Of a stretch of DNA of 64,000 nt, positions 44,740 through 53,794 are shown one piece after another; position 1 is the first letter of the stretch; each line of letters begins with the position of its first letter. The position numbers and the translations under genes are program-made. Under the pieces are notes generated by a model. The model worked only from the letters and a program-made list of their open reading frames with translations. It was not told the origin of the DNA and did not search any database. The stretch is from NCBI GenBank assembly GCA_017477245.1, contig JAFUWY010000004.1:1-64000 (forward strand), read 5' to 3'. The stretch comes from Bacteroidales bacterium. GTDB taxonomy: Bacteria; Bacteroidota; Bacteroidia; Bacteroidales; UBA932.

Positions 44740-45696
44740 TTAGTCCTTGATAATCAGATCAGTAAGCTCGTCGGGCGAGACCCCGTCGAAATAGCGCCCG
44801 GTATCTTCCGCCGCGAGCGTCGCGAGCAGCGTCTGCCGGTCGAAGCGGAGTCCGTGGAGGCGCTCCGCAAGCCGCTCCGCGGGCAGCCCGCCCAGGAAAT
44901 CGCCGCCGAAGGCGAGGTCCGTGACACAGCCGTGGTCGAGGCTGAGCCGGACCTCGACCGTGCCGCACGCCAGGCGTGCGCTGCGGACGATGTCCGCCTG
45001 CCGGGACCGGCCGTAGATCCAGTCCCAGGTCGAGAACTTCCCATCGGAGATCCGCTGCACCGCGGCGCGGCGCTCCTCCCCGAAGGGGAGTTCGCCGTCT
45101 CCCCCGGCGAGGATCTCCTGCAGGGCCGCCTGCAAGCCGTCGAGCGAAGAGAACTGCGGCAGGAAGTCCTTGAGATTGGCCACGCGGCTGCGCACGGACG
45201 CGATGCCCTTGGCCTCCAGCTTGGAGCCGGGCACGTCCAGCACGCGCGTGAGCGTGTCCAGATCCACGTCGTACATCAGGGTCCCGTGGACGATCTCCCG
45301 TTCGTGCCAGACCCGCCGGGCATAGCCCGAGACCTTGCGGCCGTCCACGTAGATGTCGTTGCGCCCGGTGAGCTCCGCCGGCACGCCCAGGGCGCGGAGC
45401 GCCTCAACGACCGGCCGGGGCGTGGCTTCCCGGCCGACGATGGTGTAATTGAGGTTCTGGAGGTCGTGGTAGACGGCGCCGCCGCCGGTCACGCGGCGCG
45501 CCAGGCGGATGCCATGTTCCTCCAGGTAGGCGAGGTTGACCTCGCTGTAGGCGTTCTGGTTGAGCCCGATGATGACGCTCGGGCGGTTGCGCCACAGATA
45601 GAAAAAAGGGTCGTTCGACGGATACTGCTCCAGGCAGTACTCGTCGAACGACATATTGTACCAGGGGTCGGTCGAAGGGTTCTTCAGAAACCGCAT
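44740..45696 (-). CDS. lplA: Lipoate-protein ligase A family protein
   Basis: A 318-aa enzyme that attaches lipoate to the lipoyl lysine of 2-oxoacid dehydrogenase E2 (and GcvH) through lipoyl-AMP. Visible motifs are the NQNAYSEVN segment, RRVTGGGAVYHD (lipoate/ATP binding) and GRNDIYVDGRKVSG with the catalytic lysine, followed by a C-terminal accessory domain. The start was moved to the ATG at 45,696 (MRFLKNPSTDPWYN); the longer frame reads into the SIS gene. It lies 16 bp after that gene. A probable client, the E2 at the left edge, is in the same window but in another operon. Confidence 0.93.
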   Translation of the reverse strand: MRFLKNPSTDPWYNMSFDEYCLEQYPSNDPFFYLWRNRPSVIIGLNQNAYSEVNLAYLEEHGIRLARRVTGGGAVYHDLQNLNYTIVGREATPRPVVEALRALGVPAELTGRNDIYVDGRKVSGYARRVWHEREIVHGTLMYDVDLDTLTRVLDVPGSKLEAKGIASVRSRVANLKDFLPQFSSLDGLQAALQEILAGGDGELPFGEERRAAVQRISDGKFSTWDWIYGRSRQADIVRSARLACGTVEVRLSLDHGCVTDLAFGGDFLGGLPAERLAERLHGLRFDRQTLLATLAAEDTGRYFDGVSPDELTDLIIKD

Positions 45697-45712
45697 ACGA
45701 TGGCCCCTCCGA

Positions 45713-46723
45713 TTACATCTCGTTGCCGACCTTGCGGGCGCGCTCCGGCTTGTCGAGGTTGATGCCGTCGGAGGTCGCCACCTCCACGAGGATGTTCCAG
45801 CCTGCGCAGAGATAGACATACGGCTGCATCACGCCTGCATCCGGGACGATGATCGTGCGCTCGAACGGGGTGGCCTTGGTGTCGATGGCCACGACGTGCA
45901 CGCCGGCGCCCTTGAAGACGGTGAGGAACTTCTCGTACTCGGACTCGATCGGGTTCACGAGGAACACGATGTCGCCTTCCTGCATCACTTCCTCGATGCC
46001 GTGGACGGCGTAGGTACCCTCCAGGAAGTCGCTCTTGCGGCGGGTGATCTCGTTGGTCTTGAGGGTGAGCTCCTCAGCCACGCCGTCATTGTAGCCGCTG
46101 AAGTAGATGGTGTGGGCACCCTTGACCCACTCCACGACCTCGGCCGGGATCTCGAGGGTCAGCGCCTGCTCGATCTTCTCGGGAAGACCCTTCAGGACGG
46201 CCTTCATGTCCTTGCCGGCAAGATGCCAGAAGATGGACTCGCAGAAGAGTCCCTGCTCGATCACGCTCTTGGTGGCGGCCACGGCCTCCTCCCAGCCGCA
46301 TCCGAGCACATGGCCGTCGACGCAGGCCTGGCGGATCGGGGTGTCGGGGTTGGCGCTCAGCGCGAAGGTGTCCTTGTGACCCTCGGCCTGGAGCTTCTTG
46401 GCGAGCATCAGGGCCTCCTTGGTACGGCCGGAGTTGGAGTCGATCAGGACGGTGAACTTGCTCAGGTCATAGCCCTCGGCCTGGTGGGAGCCTTCGATCT
46501 GGACGTTGACGTCCAGGCCCCAGGACAGGGCGACGCGACGGCTGTTCTTGGCCGGCAGCAGGCGGGAAGAGCCCTCGCCGGAGAAGAGGATCTTGCCGGT
46601 CTTGCGGACGGAGTCCGCGACGAACTTGGAGCAATCGGGGTCGAACTTGGCCACGGTGGGCACGGTCCCCATCATTTCCTGCACCAGGTAGTACTGGGCA
46701 TACTTGTTTTCTTTCAGATTCAT
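45713..46723 (-). CDS. SIS-domain sugar-phosphate isomerase/deaminase-like protein
   Basis: A 336-aa protein with two SIS domains (about 35-170 and 195-330). Sequence marks include FSGEGSSRLLPAKN, IDSNSGRTKEALMLAKKL and the C-terminal LDKPERARKVGNE resembling the end of GlmS isomerase domains. There is no glutaminase domain, so it is more like the AgaS/FrlB-type proteins that act on amino-sugar or fructosamine phosphates. Substrate unknown. It is the middle gene of a three-gene operon with DUF4954 (17 bp upstream) and lipoate ligase (16 bp downstream). Confidence 0.82.
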   Translation of the reverse strand: MNLKENKYAQYYLVQEMMGTVPTVAKFDPDCSKFVADSVRKTGKILFSGEGSSRLLPAKNSRRVALSWGLDVNVQIEGSHQAEGYDLSKFTVLIDSNSGRTKEALMLAKKLQAEGHKDTFALSANPDTPIRQACVDGHVLGCGWEEAVAATKSVIEQGLFCESIFWHLAGKDMKAVLKGLPEKIEQALTLEIPAEVVEWVKGAHTIYFSGYNDGVAEELTLKTNEITRRKSDFLEGTYAVHGIEEVMQEGDIVFLVNPIESEYEKFLTVFKGAGVHVVAIDTKATPFERTIIVPDAGVMQPYVYLCAGWNILVEVATSDGINLDKPERARKVGNEM

Positions 46724-46740
46724 TTTCTATCAATTATCAA

Positions 46741-48945
46741 TTAAATTCGCAGGCGCAGCTCTTCGAGTCGCTTCAGGTTGGTCTCGGTCTCGGACCGGAC
46801 CTGCCGCACAAAGCTGTTCTCTTCCAGCGTCCCGATCGCGGCGGTCATCTCCTCGGCATTGCGGTAGGTGGCCTGGCGGAACGGGTTCTGATGGTCCTTC
46901 TGGCGGGTGCGGTACACCTCGTCGCAGATGTATTGCTGGATGCGTTCTTCTTCGCTGATGGCCTGTGCCCAGGCGGCTGCGTCCAGTTGGTCGACCCCGT
47001 ACAGATCGCAGAGCGAGAGATAGGCATGGCGCAACTTGTCGACGGGATAACGCCTCCAGATGTCATTGTAACGCTTGTGGATGTCCTTCCAGGAGGAGAG
47101 CTTGCCGCTCCGGATATCGGCGCGGATGCGGTCGAACTCGGTCGCCGTCATCAGCTGTCCGCCCAGGTTGACCCACTCGCGCTGACGACGGCTCTTGAGA
47201 AATGCAGACAGGGAGGTGAGCGTCTCGCCGGGATTGGCTTCCAGGTACTCCATCGCATTGGTCATGGCGTAATGCACAAGCATGTCGCCATATGCGCGGT
47301 ACGCGCGCCAAGCCTTGCGGATCAGGACGCATCGATTGCTTTTCTCCATGTTTTCGCCGAAAATCTCAAGGGCGTCAACGGTTTGGGCGTCTCCGTCGAG
47401 CAAGGTGCGGCCCTTAGCCCGCAACTGCTTGTCCGACAGATGGTCGGTGGATTTATTCTCTTTGCGGTACCACGCCTGGGCCGTCCAGCGCTCCAGCAGG
47501 GCGCGGGCCTGGATGACCTCCTCCATGCTGTCGGGGGCGAAGGTATCGAACTCGATGTTCTGGGTCTTGGTGATCCGCTTGTCGCGGGTCTTGTACTTCC
47601 AGTTGTTGCGCGCGAGCGCATACATGTTGTGGCTCCACCAGAAGGCCGGCGAGACCTCCAGGCGGTCCTCCTTGGCATTGTTGCTAAGCAGCGCGAACGG
47701 CAGGGGGATGTTGAGCTCGGCCGGGTAGTCGGCCTTGGCCAGGAGCGTATAGCTGGCGAACTTGCTGGAATGCTTGATGCTCGTGCACAGGCCCGGCCAG
47801 AAGCCGCGGCCCGCTTCCACCTCGTTGTCGTTGGTGCGGCTGTTGTGGTTGGAGCCGATCGTCGCGCCGGCGGCCATGTTGCTCTGGCCCTTGACGCAGG
47901 CGGCGATCAGGAAGGAGTTGTTGTGGTGCTGCTCGTGCGCCGGGAAGATGAGGTTGTGGAGCACCTCGCAGCAGGAGATCGTGGAATTGTCGCCGAGGAT
48001 GGAGTTGATCAGGCGCGCGCCGAACTTGAGGGCGCTGTTGTTGCCGATCACGAAGCGGATGGCCGTGCAGGAGTAGAACACGCGGCTGCCGTAGCCCATG
48101 ATGCCGTTGACCATGATGACGTTCTCGCCGATCTGGGACGGCTCCTTCTCGGAGGAATTGATCGTGATGTTCTTGAGCTTGCTCGCACCCTTGATATAGC
48201 AGGCGGGGCCGATCTTGGCATCCTTGAGGATGGAGGAATTCTTGATCACACAGCCTTCGCCGACGGTGCCGTAGTAGCCGCGGTGGCTGTCCACGGAGGC
48301 CTGTGTCATCTCACGCAGGCGCTGCTGCAGCGGCGCGTCGTCGATGTACTTGGCCCACATGTAGGCGTCCGCCGTGGTCATCCCGTCGAAGGGATAGACC
48401 GCGCGGCAGCCCGTCTCGTTCATCACCTCGATCGTGACGCGGACATCCTCGGGTTCACCGTCCTTGACGATGCCGTTGCCGAACTTGGAGTGGTCCGTGG
48501 TGCACATCTCCTCGATGTTGAAGAGCATGCAGCGGGAGCCGATGATGTAGTGGCTGAGATAGTGGACGTTGTGGATGGCGCAGTCGTCGCCGATGTCGCA
48601 CGAGTGGATCGAAGAGTTGGTGATGCCGATAGGCAGGCGCAGGTCGTGGAACTGCAGGCCGTCGCCCGTGACGCGTCCGATGCGGACCGTACCGTAGAAC
48701 CTGTTGTTCTTGAGCATCTGCGGGCGGAACTCGTCCGTCACCCAGATGTTGTCCCAGCTGGCCGCCGTGTTGTCGTTCTTGACCAGGCGCTCGATCTCAT
48801 CGCTGGTCAGGTGGCGCCAGCCGCCCTTGGGCTTGCGCACCTGGCGGTTGCGCAGGTAATACTTGTCCTTGCCTTCGGGCAGATAGACGGGATCGATCCA
48901 GCTGTCGAACAGCTGCTCGGAAGAGAGTACGGTGACTTTTTCCAT
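46741..48945 (-). CDS. DUF4954 family protein with left-handed beta-helix region
   Basis: A 734-aa protein of the Bacteroidetes-typical DUF4954 family. The central part (about 85-400) consists of short hexapeptide-like turns (IHSCDIGDDCAIHNV, KNSSILKDAKIGPACYIKG), a left-handed beta-helix as in sugar-nucleotide acyl- or nucleotidyl-transferases; the C-terminal third is helical. Function is not established. The start at 48,945 (MEKVTVLSSEQ) is chosen because a perfect promoter lies between it and the upstream TTG at 48,999. Being first in an operon with a SIS isomerase points to sugar-phosphate or cell-envelope metabolism. Confidence 0.85.
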   Translation of the reverse strand: MEKVTVLSSEQLFDSWIDPVYLPEGKDKYYLRNRQVRKPKGGWRHLTSDEIERLVKNDNTAASWDNIWVTDEFRPQMLKNNRFYGTVRIGRVTGDGLQFHDLRLPIGITNSSIHSCDIGDDCAIHNVHYLSHYIIGSRCMLFNIEEMCTTDHSKFGNGIVKDGEPEDVRVTIEVMNETGCRAVYPFDGMTTADAYMWAKYIDDAPLQQRLREMTQASVDSHRGYYGTVGEGCVIKNSSILKDAKIGPACYIKGASKLKNITINSSEKEPSQIGENVIMVNGIMGYGSRVFYSCTAIRFVIGNNSALKFGARLINSILGDNSTISCCEVLHNLIFPAHEQHHNNSFLIAACVKGQSNMAAGATIGSNHNSRTNDNEVEAGRGFWPGLCTSIKHSSKFASYTLLAKADYPAELNIPLPFALLSNNAKEDRLEVSPAFWWSHNMYALARNNWKYKTRDKRITKTQNIEFDTFAPDSMEEVIQARALLERWTAQAWYRKENKSTDHLSDKQLRAKGRTLLDGDAQTVDALEIFGENMEKSNRCVLIRKAWRAYRAYGDMLVHYAMTNAMEYLEANPGETLTSLSAFLKSRRQREWVNLGGQLMTATEFDRIRADIRSGKLSSWKDIHKRYNDIWRRYPVDKLRHAYLSLCDLYGVDQLDAAAWAQAISEEERIQQYICDEVYRTRQKDHQNPFRQATYRNAEEMTAAIGTLEENSFVRQVRSETETNLKRLEELRLRI

Positions 48946-48969
48946 GGCCAGGGGATTGTTTACAACCTG

Positions 48970-49000
48970 CAAATTTACGGATTCTCCGTTTTTTCTCAAA
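48970..49000 (-). promoter_or_regulatory. Consensus promoter of the DUF4954-SIS-lplA operon
   Basis: Minus strand: TTTG (48,997-49,000), 19-nt spacer, TAAATTTG (48,970-48,977); both elements match the Bacteroidetes primary sigma consensus exactly. Transcription should begin near 48,965, about 20 nt before the ATG at 48,945, which settles the start codon. Confidence 0.85.
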
Positions 49001-49047
49001 GGGGAATCTTTAAAAAATGTTGGAAATCAATCCCTCCGACGGCTTGT

Positions 49048-49611
49048 TCACCCCCGCACCAGCGGCACCAGATAGCGCTTCAACTCCGGGAAGACCGGCA
49101 GATGCCGCCCGGGATAATCCACTTTCCGCCCCGGATAGTGCAGCTCGAATTCCGGGCCGCAGTGCACCAGCTCGTCGTCCAGCGCGAACATCCCGGTCGT
49201 GAGCGCAATCTCCTCCGGCGTGAGCGCGTCGAACTCCGTCCGCTCGACCGCCTCGTAGCCGGCACAGATCCCTTCGGTCAGCAGGAAGCTCTCCGCCCCG
49301 TCGCGGCGGGGCGAGAGGTACTTGACCTCCCCGATCATCGTGCGGAGCAGCCGGGAGGGATGGAAGTCGGGGTTGACGAGGATCTTGCGGCGTCCGCGCA
49401 GCTTCTGCGCCCAGAAGCCGCCGAGCGAGAGCCCGACCACGAGGTCGGGGTCTTCCTCGGCGCACAGCCGCTCCAGCAGCGCCAGCGCCGCCTCCGGCTC
49501 GATCGGCACATCCGGCGCGACCACCTCGCAGGGCTTCAGCAGGATCCGCAGGGAATCCGCCATCTTGTACGCCCCGGAGGACGCCAGACCATGTATGAAG
49601 AGGATTTTCAT
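49048..49611 (-). CDS. YqiA/YcfP-family alpha/beta hydrolase
   Basis: A 187-aa small serine hydrolase. It begins MKILFIHGLASSG (oxyanion-type HG motif) and has the nucleophile elbow GLSLGG. YqiA-type proteins have esterase or thioesterase activity in vitro; the physiological substrate is uncertain. The start was moved to the ATG at 49,611 because a perfect -7 element ends 4 bp before it and the longer frame would include the upstream hairpin. Confidence 0.8.
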   Translation of the reverse strand: MKILFIHGLASSGAYKMADSLRILLKPCEVVAPDVPIEPEAALALLERLCAEEDPDLVVGLSLGGFWAQKLRGRRKILVNPDFHPSRLLRTMIGEVKYLSPRRDGAESFLLTEGICAGYEAVERTEFDALTPEEIALTTGMFALDDELVHCGPEFELHYPGRKVDYPGRHLPVFPELKRYLVPLVRG

Positions 49612-49615
49612 GCTG

Positions 49616-49623
49616 CAAAGATA
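49616..49623 (-). promoter_or_regulatory. -7 element of the YqiA-like gene, leaderless arrangement
   Basis: TATCTTTG on the minus strand, a perfect TAnnTTTG match, ending 4 bp before the ATG. Transcription would start at or within a couple of bases of the start codon. Confidence 0.6.
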
Positions 49624-49631
49624 CGAAATAA

Positions 49632-49661
49632 TAATGGTCTCGCTTCCCAGCGAGACCATTA
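49632..49661 (-). terminator. Hairpin terminator after the PPIase gene
   Basis: Perfect 13-bp arms TAATGGTCTCGCT/AGCGAGACCATTA with a TCCC loop, followed in the minus direction by TTATTTCG. It ends the flippase-PPIase transcript and lies directly upstream of the next gene's promoter. Confidence 0.6.
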
Positions 49662-49737
49662 CGCAATTCTAACCTAAAATTAAACCTATGAAAAAACTAT
49701 TCAAACGTTTTTCTAGCAATTTCTGTGCCAGCGGAGG

Positions 49738-50412
49738 CTATTCCGCCAGCTTGACCGTGACGATTTTCACGTCCTGCACGGGGCAGTCGCGGGCGTCCGT
49801 CTGGACGGCTGCGATCTTGTCGATCACGTCCAGGCCCTCGATGGTCTCGCCGAAGACGGTGTACTCACCGTCCAGGAAGCGGGCGTCGCCCTGCACCAGG
49901 TAGAACTGGGAGCCGGAGGATTCCTTGTAGGGGTTGACGGCGTCGCCGCGGCGGGCAGCCGCCAGGGCGCCCTTCTTGTGGACGTGCTCGGGCACGAACT
50001 CGGCCGGCACGGTGTAGTCCGGGCCGCCGGTACCGAAGCGCGGCTTGTTGGCGGCGTCCTTGGTGAGCGGGTCGCCGCCCTGGATCATGAATCCGTTGAT
50101 GACGCGGTGGAAGAGCGTCCCGTCATAGTACTTCTCCAGGGCCAGCTTGGCGAAGTTCTCGCGGTGCTTGGGGGTGTCCGCATACAGTTTGACCTTGATG
50201 ACACCCATCGAGGTGATGATGTCGAAGACCGGCTCGGCCGGCAGTTTGGCGATTTTGTCCATGGTTCTTTGGGTTTGTTCCGCCGCTGCGACGGAATCGG
50301 CCGCAGCCTTGGCGGCTTCTTTCTCCGCCTGCTTGGCAGCATTGCCGCCGCAGCCGGCGAGCAGCGCCGCTGCGCCGAGGCAGCAGAGGGTGGTTGTCAG
50401 GAAATGTTTCAT
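49738..50412 (-). CDS. Cyclophilin-type peptidyl-prolyl isomerase, lipoprotein
   Basis: A 224-aa exported lipoprotein (LLAGC, Cys21), an Ala/Glu/Lys-rich linker (about 25-55), then a bacterial cyclophilin domain with DGTLFHRVINGFMIQGGD, SSGSQFY and FGETIEGLDVIDKI. It catalyses cis-trans isomerisation of prolyl bonds and probably helps fold envelope proteins. The ATG overlaps the flippase stop by 4 bp, so the two are translationally coupled. Confidence 0.92.
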   Translation of the reverse strand: MKHFLTTTLCCLGAAALLAGCGGNAAKQAEKEAAKAAADSVAAAEQTQRTMDKIAKLPAEPVFDIITSMGVIKVKLYADTPKHRENFAKLALEKYYDGTLFHRVINGFMIQGGDPLTKDAANKPRFGTGGPDYTVPAEFVPEHVHKKGALAAARRGDAVNPYKESSGSQFYLVQGDARFLDGEYTVFGETIEGLDVIDKIAAVQTDARDCPVQDVKIVTVKLAE

Positions 50413-51860
50413 ATGGCTTTTGAGGATTTGATTTCACGCCAGGCGGCCAGGGCGAACACGGCCAGCAGCACCGTGCCGGAGAACAACTGCAGCCAGACCG
50501 GCAGCCGGTGGAGGTAGAACGCATGCAGGGCGAACATCGCGCCCGCGATCAGGGCGAACTTGCCGATGGCCTTGAGGTCGTACGGGATAGGATACTTCTT
50601 CTGGCCGAGGAAATAGCTGATGAGCATCGGGATGCCGTAGCCGGCGAAGCCGCCCCAGGCGCAGGCCCAGTAGCCGATCTTCGGCACGAACAGGACGTTG
50701 ACCAGCACCATCACCGCCACGCCGATGGCGCTGATGATGGCGCCCCACCAGTTCTGGTCCGTAAGTTTGTACCAGAAGGAGAGGTTGAAATACACGCCCA
50801 TGAAGATCTCCGCCATCATCACGATGGGGATGACCCCGATGCCCTCACGGTAGTCCGCGCCGATGAAGCGCTGCAGCAGCGGCATGTAGAACACCACGGC
50901 GAGGAACGCCAGCAAGGTGAAGATGATGAAATACTTGGTCCCTTCGGCCAGGGTCGCCGGAGAATTCTTGTCCTTGTTGTCCGCGAAGACGATGGGCTCG
51001 TAGGCATAACGGAAGGCCTGCGTGAGCAGCGACATGATCATCGCCACCTTGACACAGGCGCCGTAGATGCCCAGCTGCACCATCCCCTCCTCGCCCGGCA
51101 TCAAGTATGGGAGCAGGATCTTGTCAGACACCTGGTTGAGCACACCCACCAGGCTCAGGAGCAGCAGCGGCCAGGAGTAGCGCAGCATCTCCTTCGCCAG
51201 CCCCTTGTCGAAGCCGTAGGCGATCCCGCGGATCTCCGGGATGAAGAGCAGCGAGACCAAGGTCGTGCAGATCAGGTTCACGAAGAAGATCAGGCCGACG
51301 CCGTAGTTGAAATATTCGAACGTCCCCTGCAGCGCAGGGATCTTCGGCATCACCAGGAAGATGAACAGGTTCAGCAGCACGCTCGGGATGATAAAGGAGA
51401 GCTTCAGCGCTACGAAACGCAGGGGGCGGCGCTGCTGACGCAGGCGGCTGAACATGATCGCCTGGAAGGCATCCTGGGCCGTGATCAGCGCGAAGACCGC
51501 GATATACTCCGGATGGGCCGCGTAGCCCATCGCGCCGGAGATCGGGGTCAGCAGCAGGAAGACCAGCGCCAGGAACCCCAGTCCCACGCCTCCCACCATC
51601 CGGAGGGCGTTGCTGTACACCATCTTGTCGTCCGTCCCGGGCTTGTTGGCGAAGCGGAACAGGGTCGTCTCCATCCCGAAGGTCAGCAGCGCCAGGAACA
51701 GCGCCGTATACGCATACAGGTTGGACACAATGCCGTATCCGCCGCTCTCCGCGGGGATGTAATAGGTATGGACCGGCACCAGCAGGTAGTTCAGGAACCT
51801 GCCCACGATGCTCACCAGCCCGTACAGGGCGGTATCCTTCGCCAGACTCTTCAGATTCAT
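50409..51860 (-). CDS. Polysaccharide flippase (Wzx/MATE-like, MVF superfamily)
   Basis: A 483-aa integral membrane protein with about 14 hydrophobic segments beginning MNLKSLAKDTALYGLVSIVGRFLNYLLVP, typical of oligosaccharide flippases in the polysaccharide biosynthesis family. It would move lipid-linked glycans across the inner membrane. No glycosyltransferases are adjacent, so the substrate is unclear; its operon partner is a lipoprotein PPIase. Confidence 0.88.
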   Translation of the reverse strand: MNLKSLAKDTALYGLVSIVGRFLNYLLVPVHTYYIPAESGGYGIVSNLYAYTALFLALLTFGMETTLFRFANKPGTDDKMVYSNALRMVGGVGLGFLALVFLLLTPISGAMGYAAHPEYIAVFALITAQDAFQAIMFSRLRQQRRPLRFVALKLSFIIPSVLLNLFIFLVMPKIPALQGTFEYFNYGVGLIFFVNLICTTLVSLLFIPEIRGIAYGFDKGLAKEMLRYSWPLLLLSLVGVLNQVSDKILLPYLMPGEEGMVQLGIYGACVKVAMIMSLLTQAFRYAYEPIVFADNKDKNSPATLAEGTKYFIIFTLLAFLAVVFYMPLLQRFIGADYREGIGVIPIVMMAEIFMGVYFNLSFWYKLTDQNWWGAIISAIGVAVMVLVNVLFVPKIGYWACAWGGFAGYGIPMLISYFLGQKKYPIPYDLKAIGKFALIAGAMFALHAFYLHRLPVWLQLFSGTVLLAVFALAAWREIKSSKAI

Positions 51861-51867
51861 ACGGATG

Positions 51868-51875
51868 CAAAGATA
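51868..51875 (-). promoter_or_regulatory. -7 element of the flippase gene
   Basis: TATCTTTG on the minus strand, perfect match, 7 bp before the ATG at 51,860; again a near-leaderless arrangement. No -33 TTTG is visible. Confidence 0.55.
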
Positions 51876-51926
51876 ACAAAAATGGCCCGCACTTGGCGAG
51901 CCATTCCTGCATTATTTGACTTGAAA

Positions 51927-52922
51927 CTAGTCGTTGAGGGAGAAGCGCTTGAAGGCGACGACGCAAGCGTCCTTGTCGGCGGCGGCGAGCGCCTGGGCGA
52001 CGGTCTTCTTGTCGTCGGCCATCTGGTACTCCTGCTCGGTCAGGGTGTTCTCCTTGAGGAATTTCTGGACACGGCCGTTGGCGATGTTCTCGATCATCTG
52101 GGCGGGGAGGTTCGCAGCCTTCTCGGCACCGACGGTCTTGATGATCTCGCGGGCCTTGTCGGCCTGCTCGGGCGTGATCCAACCCTTGGCAGTGTTGGAC
52201 TCGATGTGGTCCTCGCTGTCCACGTGGGCAGGGTTGATGCCGGCCTTCTTGAGGGCGGCGTCAACGGCCTTCTGGACCTGCTCTTCCTTGGTCTTCTCGA
52301 TGGCGACCTTCTTCTCGTTCTCAAGCACCTCGGCCGGGCAGTCCGCCGGGGAGATGGAGACGGGGTTCATGGATGCGACCTGCATCACGATACCCTTGGC
52401 GAGGTCTGCGGGGACTTCCTTGTTGAAGCCCACGAGGGCGCCGAGTTTGCCGTTGAGCGTGTGGATGTACTCGACCACGAAGGGAGCCTCCACGAGCGCA
52501 TAGTATGCGAGCACGTGCTTCTCGCCGGTCTTGCCGGTCTGGGCCTCGACGGCCTCGGCGACGGTGTAGCCGTCCGCCATCTTGCAGGCCTTCAGGCCCT
52601 CGATGTCGGCCGGGCAGTTCGCGATCGCGACGTCGGCGATGGCGTTGGCCAGATCCTGGAAATCGGAGTTGCGGGAGACGAAGTCGGTCTCGCAGCCGAG
52701 GCAGACGAGGATCGCCTTGCCGCCGGCCACGCGGGCCTTCACCGCACCCTCGGAAGTCTCGCGGTCGGCGCGCTTGGCGGCCACGAGCTTGCCCTTCTCG
52801 CGGATGATGCCGATGGCCTTCTGGAAGTCGCCTTCGGCTTCCTCAAGGGCCTTCTTGCAGTCCATCATGCCGGCGGAAGTCATCTTCCGGAGCTTCATTA
52901 CATCTGCTGCAGTAATTGCCAT
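51927..52922 (-). CDS. tsf: Elongation factor Ts
   Basis: A 331-aa guanine-nucleotide exchange factor for EF-Tu. The N-terminus MAITAADVMKLRKMTSAGMM, the CKKALEEAEGD segment and the FVSRN core motif are diagnostic. The start at 52,922 replaces a longer frame that reads into the intergenic repeat. It follows rpsB, the usual order, with a REP-like palindrome in the 62-bp gap. Confidence 0.97.
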   Translation of the reverse strand: MAITAADVMKLRKMTSAGMMDCKKALEEAEGDFQKAIGIIREKGKLVAAKRADRETSEGAVKARVAGGKAILVCLGCETDFVSRNSDFQDLANAIADVAIANCPADIEGLKACKMADGYTVAEAVEAQTGKTGEKHVLAYYALVEAPFVVEYIHTLNGKLGALVGFNKEVPADLAKGIVMQVASMNPVSISPADCPAEVLENEKKVAIEKTKEEQVQKAVDAALKKAGINPAHVDSEDHIESNTAKGWITPEQADKAREIIKTVGAEKAANLPAQMIENIANGRVQKFLKENTLTEQEYQMADDKKTVAQALAAADKDACVVAFKRFSLND

Positions 52923-52935
52923 AATCTTGTAAATG

Positions 52936-52963
52936 AGATTCCGGGTCAAGCCCGGAATGACGG
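52936..52963. repeat. REP-like palindrome (CCGGG-stem type) between rpsB and tsf
   Basis: AGATTCCGGG-TCAAG-CCCGGAATGACGG: the termini (GATTC/GAATGAC) match the GCCGG-stem repeats but the stem bases differ in a paired fashion. It sits just upstream of the tsf start. Confidence 0.9.
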
Positions 52964-52984
52964 GTTAATATTCAAATGAAACAA

Positions 52985-53794
52985 TTATTCGGCTGCTTCA
53001 GCCTTCTCTTCGGCATCCTTGCCGCCCTTGCGGGCGCGGAGCTTGCGGGCAGCGGGCTTGGCGCCCTCTTCGACCACCTCCTCGGCAGCCTCCTTGTCCT
53101 TCTCGAGCTTACGCTCGTCGAGGCCTTCCTGGATGGCGGCGCAGAGGATGTTCATCACGCATTCGATAGACTTCGTGGCGTCGTCGTTGGCCGGTATCAC
53201 ATAATCAATAGGGGTGGGATCGCAACAAGTATCAACCATTGCGAATACCGGGATGTTGAGGCGGCTGGCCTCCTTGACGGCGTTGGCCTCCTTCTGCACG
53301 TCGATGACGAACAGGGCGGAAGGGAGGCGGGACATGTCGCGGATGGAGCCGAGGTTCTTCTCGAGCTTCGCGCGCTGGCGGTCGACCTGGAGACGCTCAC
53401 GCTTGGCGAGCTTCTCGAAGGTGCCGTCCTCCTTCATCTTGTCGATGGTGGACATCTTCTTGACGGCCTTGCGGATCGTCGGGAAGTTGGTCAGCATACC
53501 GCCGGCCCAGCGCTCCGTGATGGAGGGCATGTTGACCGCGGTGGCCTTCTCCTTGACGATATCCTTGGCCTGCTTCTTGGTGGCGACGAAGAGGATCTTG
53601 CGGCCGGACTTGGCCAGCTGCTTCATCTCCTCGGCAGCCTCATCGATCTTGCCGATGGTCTTGTGCAGGTCGATGATGTGGATGCCGTTCTTCTGGTCGA
53701 AGATATACGGAGCCATCTTGGGGTTCCACTTACGGGCCAGGTGGCCGAAGTGAACACCTGCATCAAGCAATTCCTGGAAATTTGTACGTGACAT
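52985..53794 (-). CDS. rpsB: 30S ribosomal protein S2
   Basis: A 269-aa small-subunit ribosomal protein with canonical blocks LLDAGVHFGHLARKWNPKM, AGGMLTNF and IPVFAMVDTCCDPTPIDYVIPANDDA. A Lys/Glu/Ala-rich C-terminal extension (about 235-269) goes beyond the E. coli protein and is common in Bacteroidetes. It lies downstream of rpsI with a 181-bp structured gap and upstream of tsf. Confidence 0.97.
   Translation of the reverse strand: MSRTNFQELLDAGVHFGHLARKWNPKMAPYIFDQKNGIHIIDLHKTIGKIDEAAEEMKQLAKSGRKILFVATKKQAKDIVKEKATAVNMPSITERWAGGMLTNFPTIRKAVKKMSTIDKMKEDGTFEKLAKRERLQVDRQRAKLEKNLGSIRDMSRLPSALFVIDVQKEANAVKEASRLNIPVFAMVDTCCDPTPIDYVIPANDDATKSIECVMNILCAAIQEGLDERKLEKDKEAAEEVVEEGAKPAARKLRARKGGKDAEEKAEAAE

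Noticed and set aside
49688-49903. A 71-aa plus-strand frame starting MKKLFKRFSSNF after an AT-rich stretch
   Set aside because: The first bases look like a real start region, but the frame then runs antisense through the conserved cyclophilin domain. At most it is the relic of a gene 5' end.
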